In this document: positions 26,370 to 35,305 of the stretch, in pieces
How the letters are laid out: each line of letters opens with the position of its first letter
How positions within the stretch are numbered: position 1 is the stretch's first letter
NCBI RefSeq assembly: GCF_028473605.1
Contig: NZ_CP097267.1
Coordinates: forward strand, 624,501 to 688,500
DNA: 64,000 nt
Direction: 5' to 3'
Source: Acidovorax sp. NCPPB 3576
Lineage (GTDB): Bacteria > Pseudomonadota > Gammaproteobacteria > Burkholderiales > Burkholderiaceae_C
The notes under the pieces: model-generated
Seen by the model: only the letters and a program-made list of their open reading frames with translations
Database searches by the model: none
Told to the model about the DNA's origin: nothing
Translations under genes and position numbers: made by a program

Positions 26370-28085
26370 TCAGGCAAGCAGCGCGCGCGCCACGGCCTCG
26401 CCCACCTTGATGCCGTCCACCCCGGCTGAAAGAATCCCGCCCGCGTAGCTCGCGCCTTCGCCGGCCGGGTACAGGCCGGCGGTGTTCAGGCTCTGGAAGG
26501 CCTCGTTGCGCCCGATCTTGAGGGGCGACGAGGTGCGCGTTTCCACCCCGGTCAGCACCGCGTCGTGCATGTCGAAGCCCTTGATCTTCTTGCCGAAGGC
26601 CGGCAGCGCCTCGCGCAGGGCCTCGGTGGCGTAGCCGGGCAGGGCGGCATCGAGGTCGGTCAGCGTGACGCCGGGCTTGTACGACGGCTCCACGGAGCCC
26701 AGCGCCTTTGACGCGCGCCGCACCAGGAAATCGCCCACCAGCTGCGCGGGGGCGTTGTAGTTGCTGCCGCCCAGCACGTAGGCGTTCGACTCCAGCTGGC
26801 GCTGCAGCACGATGCCCGCCAGCGGGTGCGGCGTCGCGCCGGCCGCCAGCGCCTGCACGCCATAGGCGCCGCCCAGCGCGGCCTCGAACGCCGCAGGGTC
26901 GTGCGGATAGTCGTGCGGGTCGATGGCAACCACCATGCCGGCGTTGGCATTGCGCTCGTTGCGCGAATACTGGCTCATGCCGTTGGTGACCACGCGGTGA
27001 GGCTCGCTGGTGGCGGCCACCACCGTGCCGCCCGGGCACATGCAAAAGCTGTACACCGCGCGGCCATTGCCCGCGTGGTGCACCAGCTTGTAGTCGGCCG
27101 CGCCCAGCAGCGGGTGTCCGGCGTGCCGGCCCCAGCGCGCGCGGTCGATGAGCCCTTGCGGGTGTTCGATGCGAAAGCCCACCGAGAAGGGCTTGGCCTC
27201 CATGTGCACGCCGCGCTCGTACAGCATGGCGAAGGTGTCGCGCGAGCTGTGGCCCAGCGCCATCACCACGTGGTCGGCGCGCAGCGCATGCGTCTGGCCC
27301 GTGGCCTGGTCCAGCACCTGCAGGCCGCGCAGGTGGCGCTGGCCCGCCGCGTCCTGCTCGACCACCACGTCGGTCACGCGCTGCTGGAACCGCACCTCGC
27401 CGCCCAGCGCGATGATTTGCTCGCGCAGCGTCTCCACCACCTTGACGAGCTTGAACGTGCCGATGTGCGGGTGCGCCACCGAGAGGATCTCGGGCGGCGC
27501 ACCGGCCTGCACGAACTCTTCCATGACCTTGCGGCCCAGGTGGCGTGGGTCCTTGATCTGGCTGTAGAGCTTGCCGTCGCTGAACGTGCCCGCGCCGCCC
27601 TCGCCGAACTGCACGTTCGACTCCGCCTGCAGCTCGCGCCGCCGCCAAAGGCCCCAGGTGTCCTGCGTGCGCTCGCGCACCGCGCGGCCGCGCTCCAGCA
27701 CGATGGGCTTGAACCCCATCTGCGCCAGCACCAGCGCCGCGAAGATGCCGCAGGGCCCGAAGCCCACCACCACCGGCCGGTGCGCCAGCCCCGCGGGCGC
27801 CTGGCCCACGGGCCGCCAGGCCATGTCGGGCGTGGGCTGGATGTGCGGGTGCCCGGCGTGGCCCGCCAGCAGCGCGGCCTCCTGCGACGGGTCGGCCAGG
27901 GTGATGTCGATGATGTACACCGCCAGCAGCTCGGCCTTGCGCGCGTCGAAGCTGCGCTTGAAGACGTGGACGTGGGCGATGCCTTCGGGCGGCAGCGCCA
28001 GGATGCGGCAGGCGGCCGCGCGCAGCGCGGGCTCGGGCGTTTCGGCTGCGCCGAGCGGCAGCTTGATTTCGGACAGGCGGATCAT
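26370..28085 (-). CDS. NAD(P)/FAD-dependent dehydrogenase (COG2509-like)
   Basis: 571 aa. A small N-terminal domain (IRLSEIKLPL...) precedes the FAD-binding GFGPCGIFAALVLAQMG (about 105), VLERGRAVRER, GEGGAGTFSDGKLYSQI, and a C-terminal GLYPAGEGASYAGGILSA FAD contact. The architecture matches uncharacterised COG2509 dehydrogenases; substrate unknown. Convergent with the YXWGXW gene, with a repeat element 120 bp upstream. Confidence 0.85.
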   Translation of the reverse strand: MIRLSEIKLPLGAAETPEPALRAAACRILALPPEGIAHVHVFKRSFDARKAELLAVYIIDITLADPSQEAALLAGHAGHPHIQPTPDMAWRPVGQAPAGLAHRPVVVGFGPCGIFAALVLAQMGFKPIVLERGRAVRERTQDTWGLWRRRELQAESNVQFGEGGAGTFSDGKLYSQIKDPRHLGRKVMEEFVQAGAPPEILSVAHPHIGTFKLVKVVETLREQIIALGGEVRFQQRVTDVVVEQDAAGQRHLRGLQVLDQATGQTHALRADHVVMALGHSSRDTFAMLYERGVHMEAKPFSVGFRIEHPQGLIDRARWGRHAGHPLLGAADYKLVHHAGNGRAVYSFCMCPGGTVVAATSEPHRVVTNGMSQYSRNERNANAGMVVAIDPHDYPHDPAAFEAALGGAYGVQALAAGATPHPLAGIVLQRQLESNAYVLGGSNYNAPAQLVGDFLVRRASKALGSVEPSYKPGVTLTDLDAALPGYATEALREALPAFGKKIKGFDMHDAVLTGVETRTSSPLKIGRNEAFQSLNTAGLYPAGEGASYAGGILSAGVDGIKVGEAVARALLA

Positions 28086-28203
28086 GGCTTGCGGGCCCGT
28101 GTCGATCGGGCGAAGGGCAATGTCGGGGGGACCGGCATGATAAAGGAGGCCTGCGACGCCGGGCGGGCAGTGCGCAGCCACCCCGGGCAAGCCACCAAGA
28201 CGA

Positions 28204-28270
28204 TCGCTATTAAATTAATAGCGGTATGCCCTAGTGTCGATTGCGCTGGAGGCCTTTTTGGCTTGTATTG
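28204..28270. repeat. Comamonadaceae-type intergenic repeat, copy 1
   Basis: Hairpin GCTATTAAATTAATAGC (28206-28222), then TATGCCCTAGTG, then TTGCGCTGGAGGCC and a T-rich GGCTTG tail. Same block order as at 30853, 59224 and 62028. It lies between divergent or unrelated genes and may act as a terminator or RNA-stability element. Confidence 0.75.
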
Positions 28271-28334
28271 CTGCCGTGCCTTCCAATGGCCTGCCAGACC
28301 GTGACATCCCGGCAACCGAGCCGCCTGGCGACGG

Positions 28335-29135
28335 TCAATGCATCGGCCGGCCGAGCCGTTGGCTGGCCCTGGATATCGCGTAATTCACAAGGCAGTAAAG
28401 CGCCGCGACCACCAGATAGACGGGCACCAGCGAGTGGTAGTTGGCGATGAGCACCTTGGCGTTCTGCATGAGTTCGCCATAGGTGACGACGTAGCCGAAG
28501 GTGGTGTCCTTGACCACGATGACCAGTTGCGCGACCAGCGCCGGGACGATGTAGCGCAGCGCCTGGGGAAAGACGACGACAGTAAAAACCTGGGCCTCGG
28601 TCAGCCCCAGGCTTCGCGCCGCATCGGTCTGGCCGCGGGGAACGGCGAGCACGCCCGCGCGGTACACCTCGGCCACGACGGCGGCGGTGCTCAGGCCAAT
28701 GGGCAGGGTCAGCATCCAGTAGGTGCTCAGCTTGATCCCGGCCGACGGCAGCACCAGAAAACACACATAGATGAGCAGCAGCGTCGGCGTGCCACGCAGG
28801 AACTCGATGACCGCGGTACTGGGCCAGCGCACGAGCCGCGACCTTGCCCGGCGGCCCACCATCAGCACCAGCCCGAGGGTCAGCGCGATGACGGCGGCCA
28901 TGGCCGCCGAAGCCAGCGTGCCGAGCAGGCCTTTTGCCAGGAAGGCCCAGGTCGTGGGCCAGGCGAAGAATTTCCAGAACCGGGCGTCGAACTGCCCCGC
29001 GGAGTGGAACCGGAACGCGACCGCCGCCGCCAGCAGGAGCAGCAGGGCCGCTGCGGCCACGCTCGCCGCCCGCGCCACGGCCCGGGCCTGGGGGCTTGGC
29101 GCGCCGAACAGAATGTCTTCCAGCGGCCGGCTCAT
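28335..29135 (-). CDS. Polar amino acid ABC transporter permease (HisM/GltK type)
   Basis: 266 aa. An N-terminal helix (AAALLLLLAAAVAF), then the HisMQ-type permease domain with the EAA-like loop AARSLGLTEAQVFTVVVFPQALR contacting the ATPase (conserved G and P). It overlaps the upstream permease stop by four bases. It works with 29132-29794 as a heterodimeric channel and the binding protein 29801-30703. No ATPase gene is adjacent. Confidence 0.88.
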   Translation of the reverse strand: MSRPLEDILFGAPSPQARAVARAASVAAAALLLLLAAAVAFRFHSAGQFDARFWKFFAWPTTWAFLAKGLLGTLASAAMAAVIALTLGLVLMVGRRARSRLVRWPSTAVIEFLRGTPTLLLIYVCFLVLPSAGIKLSTYWMLTLPIGLSTAAVVAEVYRAGVLAVPRGQTDAARSLGLTEAQVFTVVVFPQALRYIVPALVAQLVIVVKDTTFGYVVTYGELMQNAKVLIANYHSLVPVYLVVAALYCLVNYAISRASQRLGRPMH

Positions 29136-29794
29136 CGCAGGATTCGCACCTTCTTTTCCAGGGCGGCGCCAGCCCAGGCGATGAGCAATCCGGTCGCCAC
29201 GTACATCGCGGCGGCCACCGCGAATGCGGCCATGCCGGCCGCGGAATCGTTGGCGATTTTCGACACGAGCGTGGTGAGTTCCCGGCCCGGAAACGGCACC
29301 TGCGACGCCAACGAGGTGGACAGCATCAGCGCGATGAGCAGCGAGGTCATCGGCTGCACCACCGCGCGCAGCGCCTGCGGCAACACCACCGCCGTGATGA
29401 CGCGCACCGGCCGCATGCCCAGGCTGAGTGCCGCCTCCGCCTGGCCGCCGGCGACGGTGTTGATGCCCGTGCGCAGGTAGTCCGCCGTGAAGGCGGAACA
29501 CACCAGCGCCAGCGTCAGGATCACGGCGGGCTCATAGTCGATCAGCACGTTGAGGTCGGGCAGCGCGAACACGATGAAGATCAGCAGCGCGACGCTGGGA
29601 ATGTTGCGGAAGATCTCGACGTACCCGGTCAGGGCGAAGCGCAGCGGCGGCAGCGGCAGGAGCCGAAGCACCGTGACGAGCATGCCCAGCAAGAAGCCGG
29701 GCACGAACGACAGGACCGTGAGCTTCCAGGTCAGAAAAAGGGCCTGCCCGAAGGCAGGCCCATGGTCGGCCAGGAGCCTGGAAACCTCGCCCAT
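29132..29794 (-). CDS. Polar amino acid ABC transporter permease (HisQ/GltJ type)
   Basis: 220 aa, five predicted helices. FRNIPSVALLIFIVFALP and the EAA loop AALSLGMRPVRVITAVVLPQALR are typical. The start ATG follows the substrate-binding gene by six bases; ends in an ATGA overlap with the second permease. Its sequence differs from its partner, so a heterodimer is expected. Confidence 0.88.
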   Translation of the reverse strand: MGEVSRLLADHGPAFGQALFLTWKLTVLSFVPGFLLGMLVTVLRLLPLPPLRFALTGYVEIFRNIPSVALLIFIVFALPDLNVLIDYEPAVILTLALVCSAFTADYLRTGINTVAGGQAEAALSLGMRPVRVITAVVLPQALRAVVQPMTSLLIALMLSTSLASQVPFPGRELTTLVSKIANDSAAGMAAFAVAAAMYVATGLLIAWAGAALEKKVRILR

Positions 29795-29800
29795 CGTCGA

Positions 29801-30703
29801 TCAGGGGAGGGCGGGCGGCGTCGGCACGGCGGTGCTGCCGGTGCGCTGGCCGATGGAAATGGTCCAGAGCTTGGCCCAGGTGCCGTCGGCTTCGATCTTT
29901 TTCAGGAAGGCATTGATGAAGGCCACGCCGTCCGAGCCCTTGGCGAGGCCGATGCCGTAGGGGTCCTGCGCACCGAAGGGCGTGCCCGCCAGCTTCGCGT
30001 CGCCGGTGCCCAGGCTCAGGGCGTTGAGCAGCAGCGTGTGGTCGGTCACGTAGGCATCCACGCGTCCCTGGCGCAGTGAGTCGAGGGCTTCCTGGTGCGT
30101 CTGGAACTCCTGCACGGTGGCCTTGGGGGCGAATTGCGCCAGGATCGCGGGCCCCGTGGAGCCCGCCTGCGTGGCGGTCTTCTTGCCGGCCAGATCGTTG
30201 TACGACTGGATCGTCTTGTTGTTCGCCTTGACCAGCACCCCGGCCTGCGAGGTGTAGTAGGGCCCTGCGAACGCAATCTTCTCGGCACGCGCGGGGGTGA
30301 TGGAGTAGGTGGCGAGCACCATGTCCACCTGATCGTTGATGAGCACCTGCTCGCGCGTGGACGAGTTCACCTGCGTGAACTGCACCTTGGCCGCATCGCC
30401 CAGGATGTAGCGCGTCAGAAGCTGAGCCACGCCTGCGTCGAAGCCGCGCATCTTGCCGTCCTTCTCGTTGAGCAGCGAGAAAAGATTCGAGGTCTGCGTG
30501 CCGCCCAGGCGCAGGGTGCCGGCCTGCTTGATCTTGCTGGCCCAGGTGCTCGATGCGATGGTCGCCGCGTCGGCGACGGGGCCCTGCGCCACCAGCGCGT
30601 CGAACGCCGCTGCATTGATGGGCGTGCCCTGTGCGAAAAGCGACCCACTGGTGACGATTGTCAGCGCCACCACGGTGGATTTCAGAAGGGATTTGATCGG
30701 CAT
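29801..30703 (-). CDS. Periplasmic amino acid-binding protein (SBP family 3)
   Basis: 300 aa, signal peptide ending SLFAQG. The mature protein has the family-3 pattern: AGTLRLGGTQTSNLF near the N-terminus, MRGFDAGVAQLLTRYILG, LATYSITPARAEKIAFAGPYY, GKKTATQAGSTG, QGRVDAYVTDH. AGAGGA precedes ATG 30703, favouring it over the upstream in-frame ATG. First gene of the importer operon. Confidence 0.9.
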   Translation of the reverse strand: MPIKSLLKSTVVALTIVTSGSLFAQGTPINAAAFDALVAQGPVADAATIASSTWASKIKQAGTLRLGGTQTSNLFSLLNEKDGKMRGFDAGVAQLLTRYILGDAAKVQFTQVNSSTREQVLINDQVDMVLATYSITPARAEKIAFAGPYYTSQAGVLVKANNKTIQSYNDLAGKKTATQAGSTGPAILAQFAPKATVQEFQTHQEALDSLRQGRVDAYVTDHTLLLNALSLGTGDAKLAGTPFGAQDPYGIGLAKGSDGVAFINAFLKKIEADGTWAKLWTISIGQRTGSTAVPTPPALP

Positions 30704-30852
30704 GCGGTCCTCTTGAATGGTGTGTTGCATCCGTCGATGTATAGCACGTATGGAATGCGCGAGCGGGCTCCGGTCCGTCTTCGCACCGGTTCGCCTGACG
30801 GGTTGAAACGCCAGTGCAGCCGGTCAAGAAAGGACGTGCGGCATCCATCGAT

Positions 30853-30916
30853 TTGCTATCTAATTGGTAGCAATATGCCTTAGTGTTTATTGCGCTGGAG
30901 CCTTTTTTGATGCTTG
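30853..30916. repeat. Comamonadaceae-type intergenic repeat, copy 2
   Basis: TTGCTATCTAATTGGTAGCAA hairpin (split here: TTGCTATC / TTGGTAGCAA), ATATGCCTTAGTG, TTGCGCTGGAGCC and a T-rich tail. It overlaps the end of the ybhN-like gene and supplies its stop and last residues (ASKKAPAQ). Confidence 0.75.
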
Positions 30917-32008
30917 GTCTTCGCAGTGGCCGCGGCGGCAGCGCCCAAGCCGGCGCCTGCCGAGCAATTCCACCCCGCCGAACGCCAGCGCAGCCAGTCC
31001 CAGGGGCAGGAAGAAGTACAGCGTGCGGTATGCCAGCACCGAGGCCAGCGCCTGCGGCGCGGGCAGGTAGGCGGACAGCACCGCCACGCCCACGGCCTCC
31101 AGCACGCCCAGCCCGGCGGGGATGCGCGAGATGAGCCCGGCCACCGCGCCCAGCAGCACCGTCGCCAGCGCGGCCGCGTAGGGCGCGCGCTGCCCGGTCA
31201 GCACCCACAGCGCCGCGCCCATCACCATCCAGTTGGCGGCCGACAGCGCCACCTGCAGCATGCCCACGGGCCAGCGCGGCATGGCGATGCGGTGCCCGCG
31301 CAGGTGCACGGGCCGGCCGTGGCGCAGTGCGCAGGCGGCCACATGGAGCAGGCTCATCGCCGTGAGGGCGGCGCCGATCCAGCGCAGGTGCTGCGGCCCG
31401 ACGTGCCAGCCCTCGGGCAGTGGTGGCGACCACTGCCAGAACACCAGGCCCGCCAGGAAGAAATAGCCCAGCCAGTTGGTCAGGATGCTCATCCCGATCA
31501 CCTGCCCGATGGCCCCCACCGACACGCCCTGCCGGGAGTAAAGGCGGTAGCGCACCGTCACCCCGCCGATGATCGACCCCAGATTCAGCGTGAACGGATA
31601 GGCGATGAGCGTGATGCCGACCGACCGCCCGGCCGACAGCCCGTGCCGTGTGTAGTAGCGTCCGAACAGATCGAAGGTGCTGTAGATCAGGTGGCTGGCC
31701 AGCGCCAGCGTGCCGCCCAGCAGCAGCACGGGCACCGGCAGGGCGAGGAACGAAGCCCAGACCGCGGGCCAGTCCACCGTGCGCGCCTGGCGCACCAGCA
31801 GCGAGACGACGAACAGCACGAAGGCCCCGCTGGCGATCGTCACGCCCCAGGGCCACCAGCGATGGGCGGTCAGGCGCCTCCACCGGGTGCTGGGGCGTGC
31901 CTTGCGGGCGGCACCCTGCCCAGCGCGGTCCGCATGGCCCTCGGGTGCTGGCGGGGCGGTCTCTTGGCCGGGCGCGGCGTGGTCCGGGGAGGGAGCCGCT
32001 CCTGCCAT
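30887..32008 (-). CDS. ybhN: YbhN-like / lysylphosphatidylglycerol synthase-type membrane protein
   Basis: 373 aa. A 50-residue Pro/Ala/Arg-rich cytoplasmic leader is followed by about eight hydrophobic helices with the UPF0104/LPG-synthase TM pattern (LASHLIYSTFDLFGRYYTRH; LNLGSIIGGVTVRYRLYSR; ISRIPAGLGVLEAVGVAV). In E. coli the same trio ybhP-clsB-ybhN forms an operon, supporting the assignment. Possibly involved in phospholipid handling at the inner membrane. The last residues are encoded by the repeat at 30853. Confidence 0.82.
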   Translation of the reverse strand: MAGAAPSPDHAAPGQETAPPAPEGHADRAGQGAARKARPSTRWRRLTAHRWWPWGVTIASGAFVLFVVSLLVRQARTVDWPAVWASFLALPVPVLLLGGTLALASHLIYSTFDLFGRYYTRHGLSAGRSVGITLIAYPFTLNLGSIIGGVTVRYRLYSRQGVSVGAIGQVIGMSILTNWLGYFFLAGLVFWQWSPPLPEGWHVGPQHLRWIGAALTAMSLLHVAACALRHGRPVHLRGHRIAMPRWPVGMLQVALSAANWMVMGAALWVLTGQRAPYAAALATVLLGAVAGLISRIPAGLGVLEAVGVAVLSAYLPAPQALASVLAYRTLYFFLPLGLAALAFGGVELLGRRRLGRCRRGHCEDQASKKAPAQ

Positions 32009-32011
32009 GGC

Positions 32012-33256
32012 TCAGGTGGCCGAAGGCCGGCGGCTGGTGTCGGGCGCAGAGGCGTCCGCAGCGGCACCGACCAGGGAGATTTCAGGCTCGTGGCGCGGCA
32101 GCCAGCCGGCCCAGGAGGGAAACCAGCGCATGACGTGGAACAGGAAATAGCTGCGCAGCAAACGCAGCCCGTCCCAGCGCGAGGGCGGCGTGGCCTCGAC
32201 CTGGCGGCAACTGTGCTGCATCAGGTGGTCGAGCCGCTCGTAGAGCGTCGCGTTGAAGTCCTTGTCGCGGATCACCACATTCGCCTCCAGGTTGAGCGAC
32301 AGGCTCAATGGGTCGAGGTTGCTGGAGCCGACGGTGGACCATTCGCCGTCCACCAGCGCGACCTTGCCGTGCAGCGGCCGGTCGCAGTATTCGTAGATGC
32401 GCACGCCGGCGCGCAGCAGGTGGTCGTAGAGCATGCTGGCCGCCGTGCGCACGATGGGCATGTCGGGCTGGCCCTGCAGGATGAGCCGCACGTCCACCCC
32501 CCGGCGCGCCGCGCGGCGCATCTCGCGAATGAATCGGTAGCCGGGAAAGAAGTAGGCGTTGGCGATCACCACGCGCTCGCGCGCCGCGCGCAGGGCCACG
32601 CGGTAGTGGCGCTCGATGTCGTTGGTGTGGTTGTGGTTGTCGCGCGTGACGAAGATGGCGTCCGCCGTGCCGGCGCGCGGCAGTTCCGGGACCGCGTTTG
32701 ACTCCTGGCGGCGGCGCCGCCGCGGCTTGGGCGGCGGCATGACGGCATCGCGCGCGAAGCGCAGCATGTGGGCGACGATGGGCCCGCGCACCTCGACCGA
32801 ATAGTCCTGCTTGGCCTCGGGCCCGTAGTCGGCCACGTGGTCGGCGGAATAGTTGATGCCGCCGATGAAGCCGATCTCGCCGTCCACCACCACGATCTTG
32901 CGGTGCATGCGCCGCAGCACGTTCAGCCGCTGCCCGAACAGGCGGCGGCCCGGGTCGAAGATGCGAAACCGCACGCCAGCGTTCACCAGTTCGCCGATGA
33001 AATCTTCCGGCAGGTCGGGCGAGCCGAAGCCGTCCACCAGCACGTGCACCTCGGCGCCGTTGCGCGCGGCCTGCAGCAGCGCGGCATGCAGCTCGCGGCC
33101 GATCTTGTCGTCGAAGAGGATGAAGGTTTCCAGGATCACCTCGCGCCGCGCCTGCGCAATGGCCTCGAACACGCGGGGAAAGAACCCCTCGCCGTTCTCC
33201 AGCAGCGTGAAGTGGTTGCCGGGCACCCAGCGGGACGGGCGGGGGCGCTGCATCAC
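32012..33256 (-). CDS. clsB: Cardiolipin synthase B
   Basis: 414 aa. Phospholipase D superfamily with two HKD motifs: HRKIVVVDGEIGFIGG (H118) and HGKVALVDGEWSTVGSSNLD. It joins phosphatidylglycerol with a second phospholipid to make cardiolipin at the inner membrane. An Arg-rich insert (PKPRRRRRQE) lies between the halves. The ATG-ATG start overlaps the ybhP-like stop; it is followed after three bases by ybhN. Confidence 0.92.
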   Translation of the reverse strand: MMQRPRPSRWVPGNHFTLLENGEGFFPRVFEAIAQARREVILETFILFDDKIGRELHAALLQAARNGAEVHVLVDGFGSPDLPEDFIGELVNAGVRFRIFDPGRRLFGQRLNVLRRMHRKIVVVDGEIGFIGGINYSADHVADYGPEAKQDYSVEVRGPIVAHMLRFARDAVMPPPKPRRRRRQESNAVPELPRAGTADAIFVTRDNHNHTNDIERHYRVALRAARERVVIANAYFFPGYRFIREMRRAARRGVDVRLILQGQPDMPIVRTAASMLYDHLLRAGVRIYEYCDRPLHGKVALVDGEWSTVGSSNLDPLSLSLNLEANVVIRDKDFNATLYERLDHLMQHSCRQVEATPPSRWDGLRLLRSYFLFHVMRWFPSWAGWLPRHEPEISLVGAAADASAPDTSRRPSAT

Positions 33257-34017
33257 AGCGAAATCTCCGCGGCCAGGGGCGCGTGGTCCGACAGCTTGTG
33301 CCAGGGCTTGCGCGGCAGCACCACGGGGGCGTGCACCGAGGCGTTGCGCACGTAGATGCGGTCCAGCGCCAGCAGCGGCATCGATGCCGGGAAGGTGCGC
33401 ACCGCCTTGCCGCGCGCATGCATGAACACTTCATGCAGGCCCGCGCCTTCGCGCAGCACATCGTGCGCACGGCCGCGCCAGTCGTTGAAGTCGCCTGCCA
33501 CCACCACCGGGTCTTCGGCCGGGAACGTGGCCACCAGTTCGCACACGCGCTTGAGCTGGCGCTGGCGGTGTGCCTCCTGCAGGCCCAGGTGCACGCAGAT
33601 GGCATGCACCTGCCGGGGGTGGCCCGGGGGCTGCAGCACGCAGTGCAGCATGCCGCGCCGCTCGGGGCCGCTCACGGAGATGTCGTGGTTTTCGTAGTGG
33701 ACGATGGGGAACTTGGACAGCAGCGCGTTGCCGTGGTGGCCGTTGTCGTACACCGCATTGCGGCCGTAGGCGTATTGCCCCCAGATGGTGTCGGCCAGGA
33801 ATTCGTAGTGCGGCTCCTGCGGAAAATTGGCCACGCGCCCGGCGTGCCGCTGGTGGGTGCCCAGCACTTCCTGCAGGAAGACCAGGTCGGCCGACACGCC
33901 GCGAACGGCTTCGCGCAGTTCGTGCAGCATGAAGCGGCGGTTGAAGGTGGTGAAGCCCTTGTGCACGTTCACGGTGAGCACCTTGAAGGCAACGGGAGAG
34001 GCGGTGGATGGTTCCAT
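33253..34017 (-). CDS. ybhP: Endonuclease/exonuclease/phosphatase-family protein (YbhP-like)
   Basis: 254 aa, EEP fold. VLTVNVHKGF (Asn/His metal region), VFLQEVLG (Glu), VHLGLQEAHRQ, VVVAGDFNDWRG (Asp/Asn) and a C-terminal LSDHAPLAAEI (Asp-His pair) give a full catalytic set. No signal peptide seen. First gene of the ybhP-clsB-ybhN operon. Substrate unknown; a phosphodiester of a nucleotide or lipid headgroup is possible. Confidence 0.85.
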   Translation of the reverse strand: MEPSTASPVAFKVLTVNVHKGFTTFNRRFMLHELREAVRGVSADLVFLQEVLGTHQRHAGRVANFPQEPHYEFLADTIWGQYAYGRNAVYDNGHHGNALLSKFPIVHYENHDISVSGPERRGMLHCVLQPPGHPRQVHAICVHLGLQEAHRQRQLKRVCELVATFPAEDPVVVAGDFNDWRGRAHDVLREGAGLHEVFMHARGKAVRTFPASMPLLALDRIYVRNASVHAPVVLPRKPWHKLSDHAPLAAEISL

Positions 34018-34309
34018 GGGGCAATCAATGAACGCGGGGGAGGGAGCGAGAACCGGTCCGAAAAGCCCGGTGGAAGGCTGGGCCCCGCATGGGCTTTGAT
34101 TGTTTCGATGGCAGTCCGGCTGGGCTGTAGGACGGCTGGCCGAACACTTGTGACCCGATGGCGGCGCAAGCGCAGAGTGCGTCCTGCAGGGCGTTCGCAG
34201 GGGCTGCGGCCCAAAGCTCGCCCGCACCTGAGAAACCGCGCCATGGCGATCCGGTGGCAAAGCGCGCGCTACCCCAAGGGACAGGGCAGCGCGCAGCCCA
34301 GAATCCGCT

Positions 34310-35227
34310 TCAAGAGGGCAGGAAGCCTTCGACCGACAGGTAGCGCTCGCCCGTGTCGTAGTTAAAGCCCAGCACCTTGGCGCCGGCGGGCAGCTCGGGC
34401 AGCTTCTGTGCGATGGCGGCCAGCGTGGCCCCGGAGGAAATGCCCACCAGCAGGCCTTCCTCGCGCGCGGCGCGGCGGGCGTATTCGCGGGCGGGCTCGG
34501 CATCGACCTGGATCACGCCGTCGAGCAGGCTGGTGTCGAGGTTCTTGGGCACGAAGCCCGCACCGATGCCCTGGATCGGGTGCGGCGCCGGCTGGCCGCC
34601 GGAGATCACGGGCGAGGCGACGGGCTCCACCGCGAAAATCTTGAGCGCTGGAAACTTCGCCTTCAGCACGCGGCCCACGCCCGTGAGGTGGCCGCCCGTG
34701 CCCACGCCGGTGATCAGCGCGTCCAGGCCATCGGGAAAGTCCGCCAGCACTTCCTGCGCCGTGGTGCGCACATGCACGTCGATGTTGGCGGGGTTCTCGA
34801 ACTGCTGCGGCACCCAGGCGCCGGGGGTCTGCGCGCGCAGTTCCTCGGCGCGGGCGATGGCGCCCTTCATGCCCTTTTCGCGCGGGGTGAGGTCGAACTG
34901 CGCACCGTAGGCGAGCATGAGGCGGCGGCGCTCGATGCTCATGCTGTCGGGCATCACCAGGATGAGCCGGTAGCCCTTCACGGCCGCCACCAGGGCCAGG
35001 CCGATGCCCGTGTTGCCCGACGTGGGCTCGATGATCGTGCCGCCGGGCTGCAGCGCGCCGGTGCGTTCCGCGTCTTCCACCATCGACAGGGCGATGCGGT
35101 CCTTGATCGAACCGCCGGGGTTGCTGCGCTCGGACTTCACCCACACGTTGGCGCCCGCGCCGAACAGGCGGTTGATACGCACATGGGGCGTGTTGCCGAT
35201 GGTTTGCAGGATGTTCTCGACTTTCAT
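34310..35227 (-). CDS. cysK: Cysteine synthase (O-acetylserine sulfhydrylase)
   Basis: 305 aa, PLP fold-type II. PLP lysine in [10 protein letters not shown] (K about 42), substrate loop PTSGNTG (about 69), [11 protein letters not shown] phosphate clamp, GISSGAT. It converts O-acetylserine and sulfide to cysteine. CysK and CysM are hard to separate here. ATG 35227 is the first Met before the conserved [11 protein letters not shown]. Monocistronic by position. Confidence 0.9.
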   Translation of the reverse strand: MKVENILQTIGNTPHVRINRLFGAGANVWVKSERSNPGGSIKDRIALSMVEDAERTGALQPGGTIIEPTSGNTGIGLALVAAVKGYRLILVMPDSMSIERRRLMLAYGAQFDLTPREKGMKGAIARAEELRAQTPGAWVPQQFENPANIDVHVRTTAQEVLADFPDGLDALITGVGTGGHLTGVGRVLKAKFPALKIFAVEPVASPVISGGQPAPHPIQGIGAGFVPKNLDTSLLDGVIQVDAEPAREYARRAAREEGLLVGISSGATLAAIAQKLPELPAGAKVLGFNYDTGERYLSVEGFLPS

Positions 35228-35305
35228 GGCGTCTCCAGGTTGGACAGGGTATGGGACAGGCAAAAAAACATTTTGGCCCATGCCTACGACACTCCGCGCA
35301 TATGG

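Noticed and set aside
29532..31883. 783-codon minus-strand frame across the importer and ybhN genes
   Set aside because: Low-complexity Arg/Ala-rich translation that crosses several real genes in another frame.
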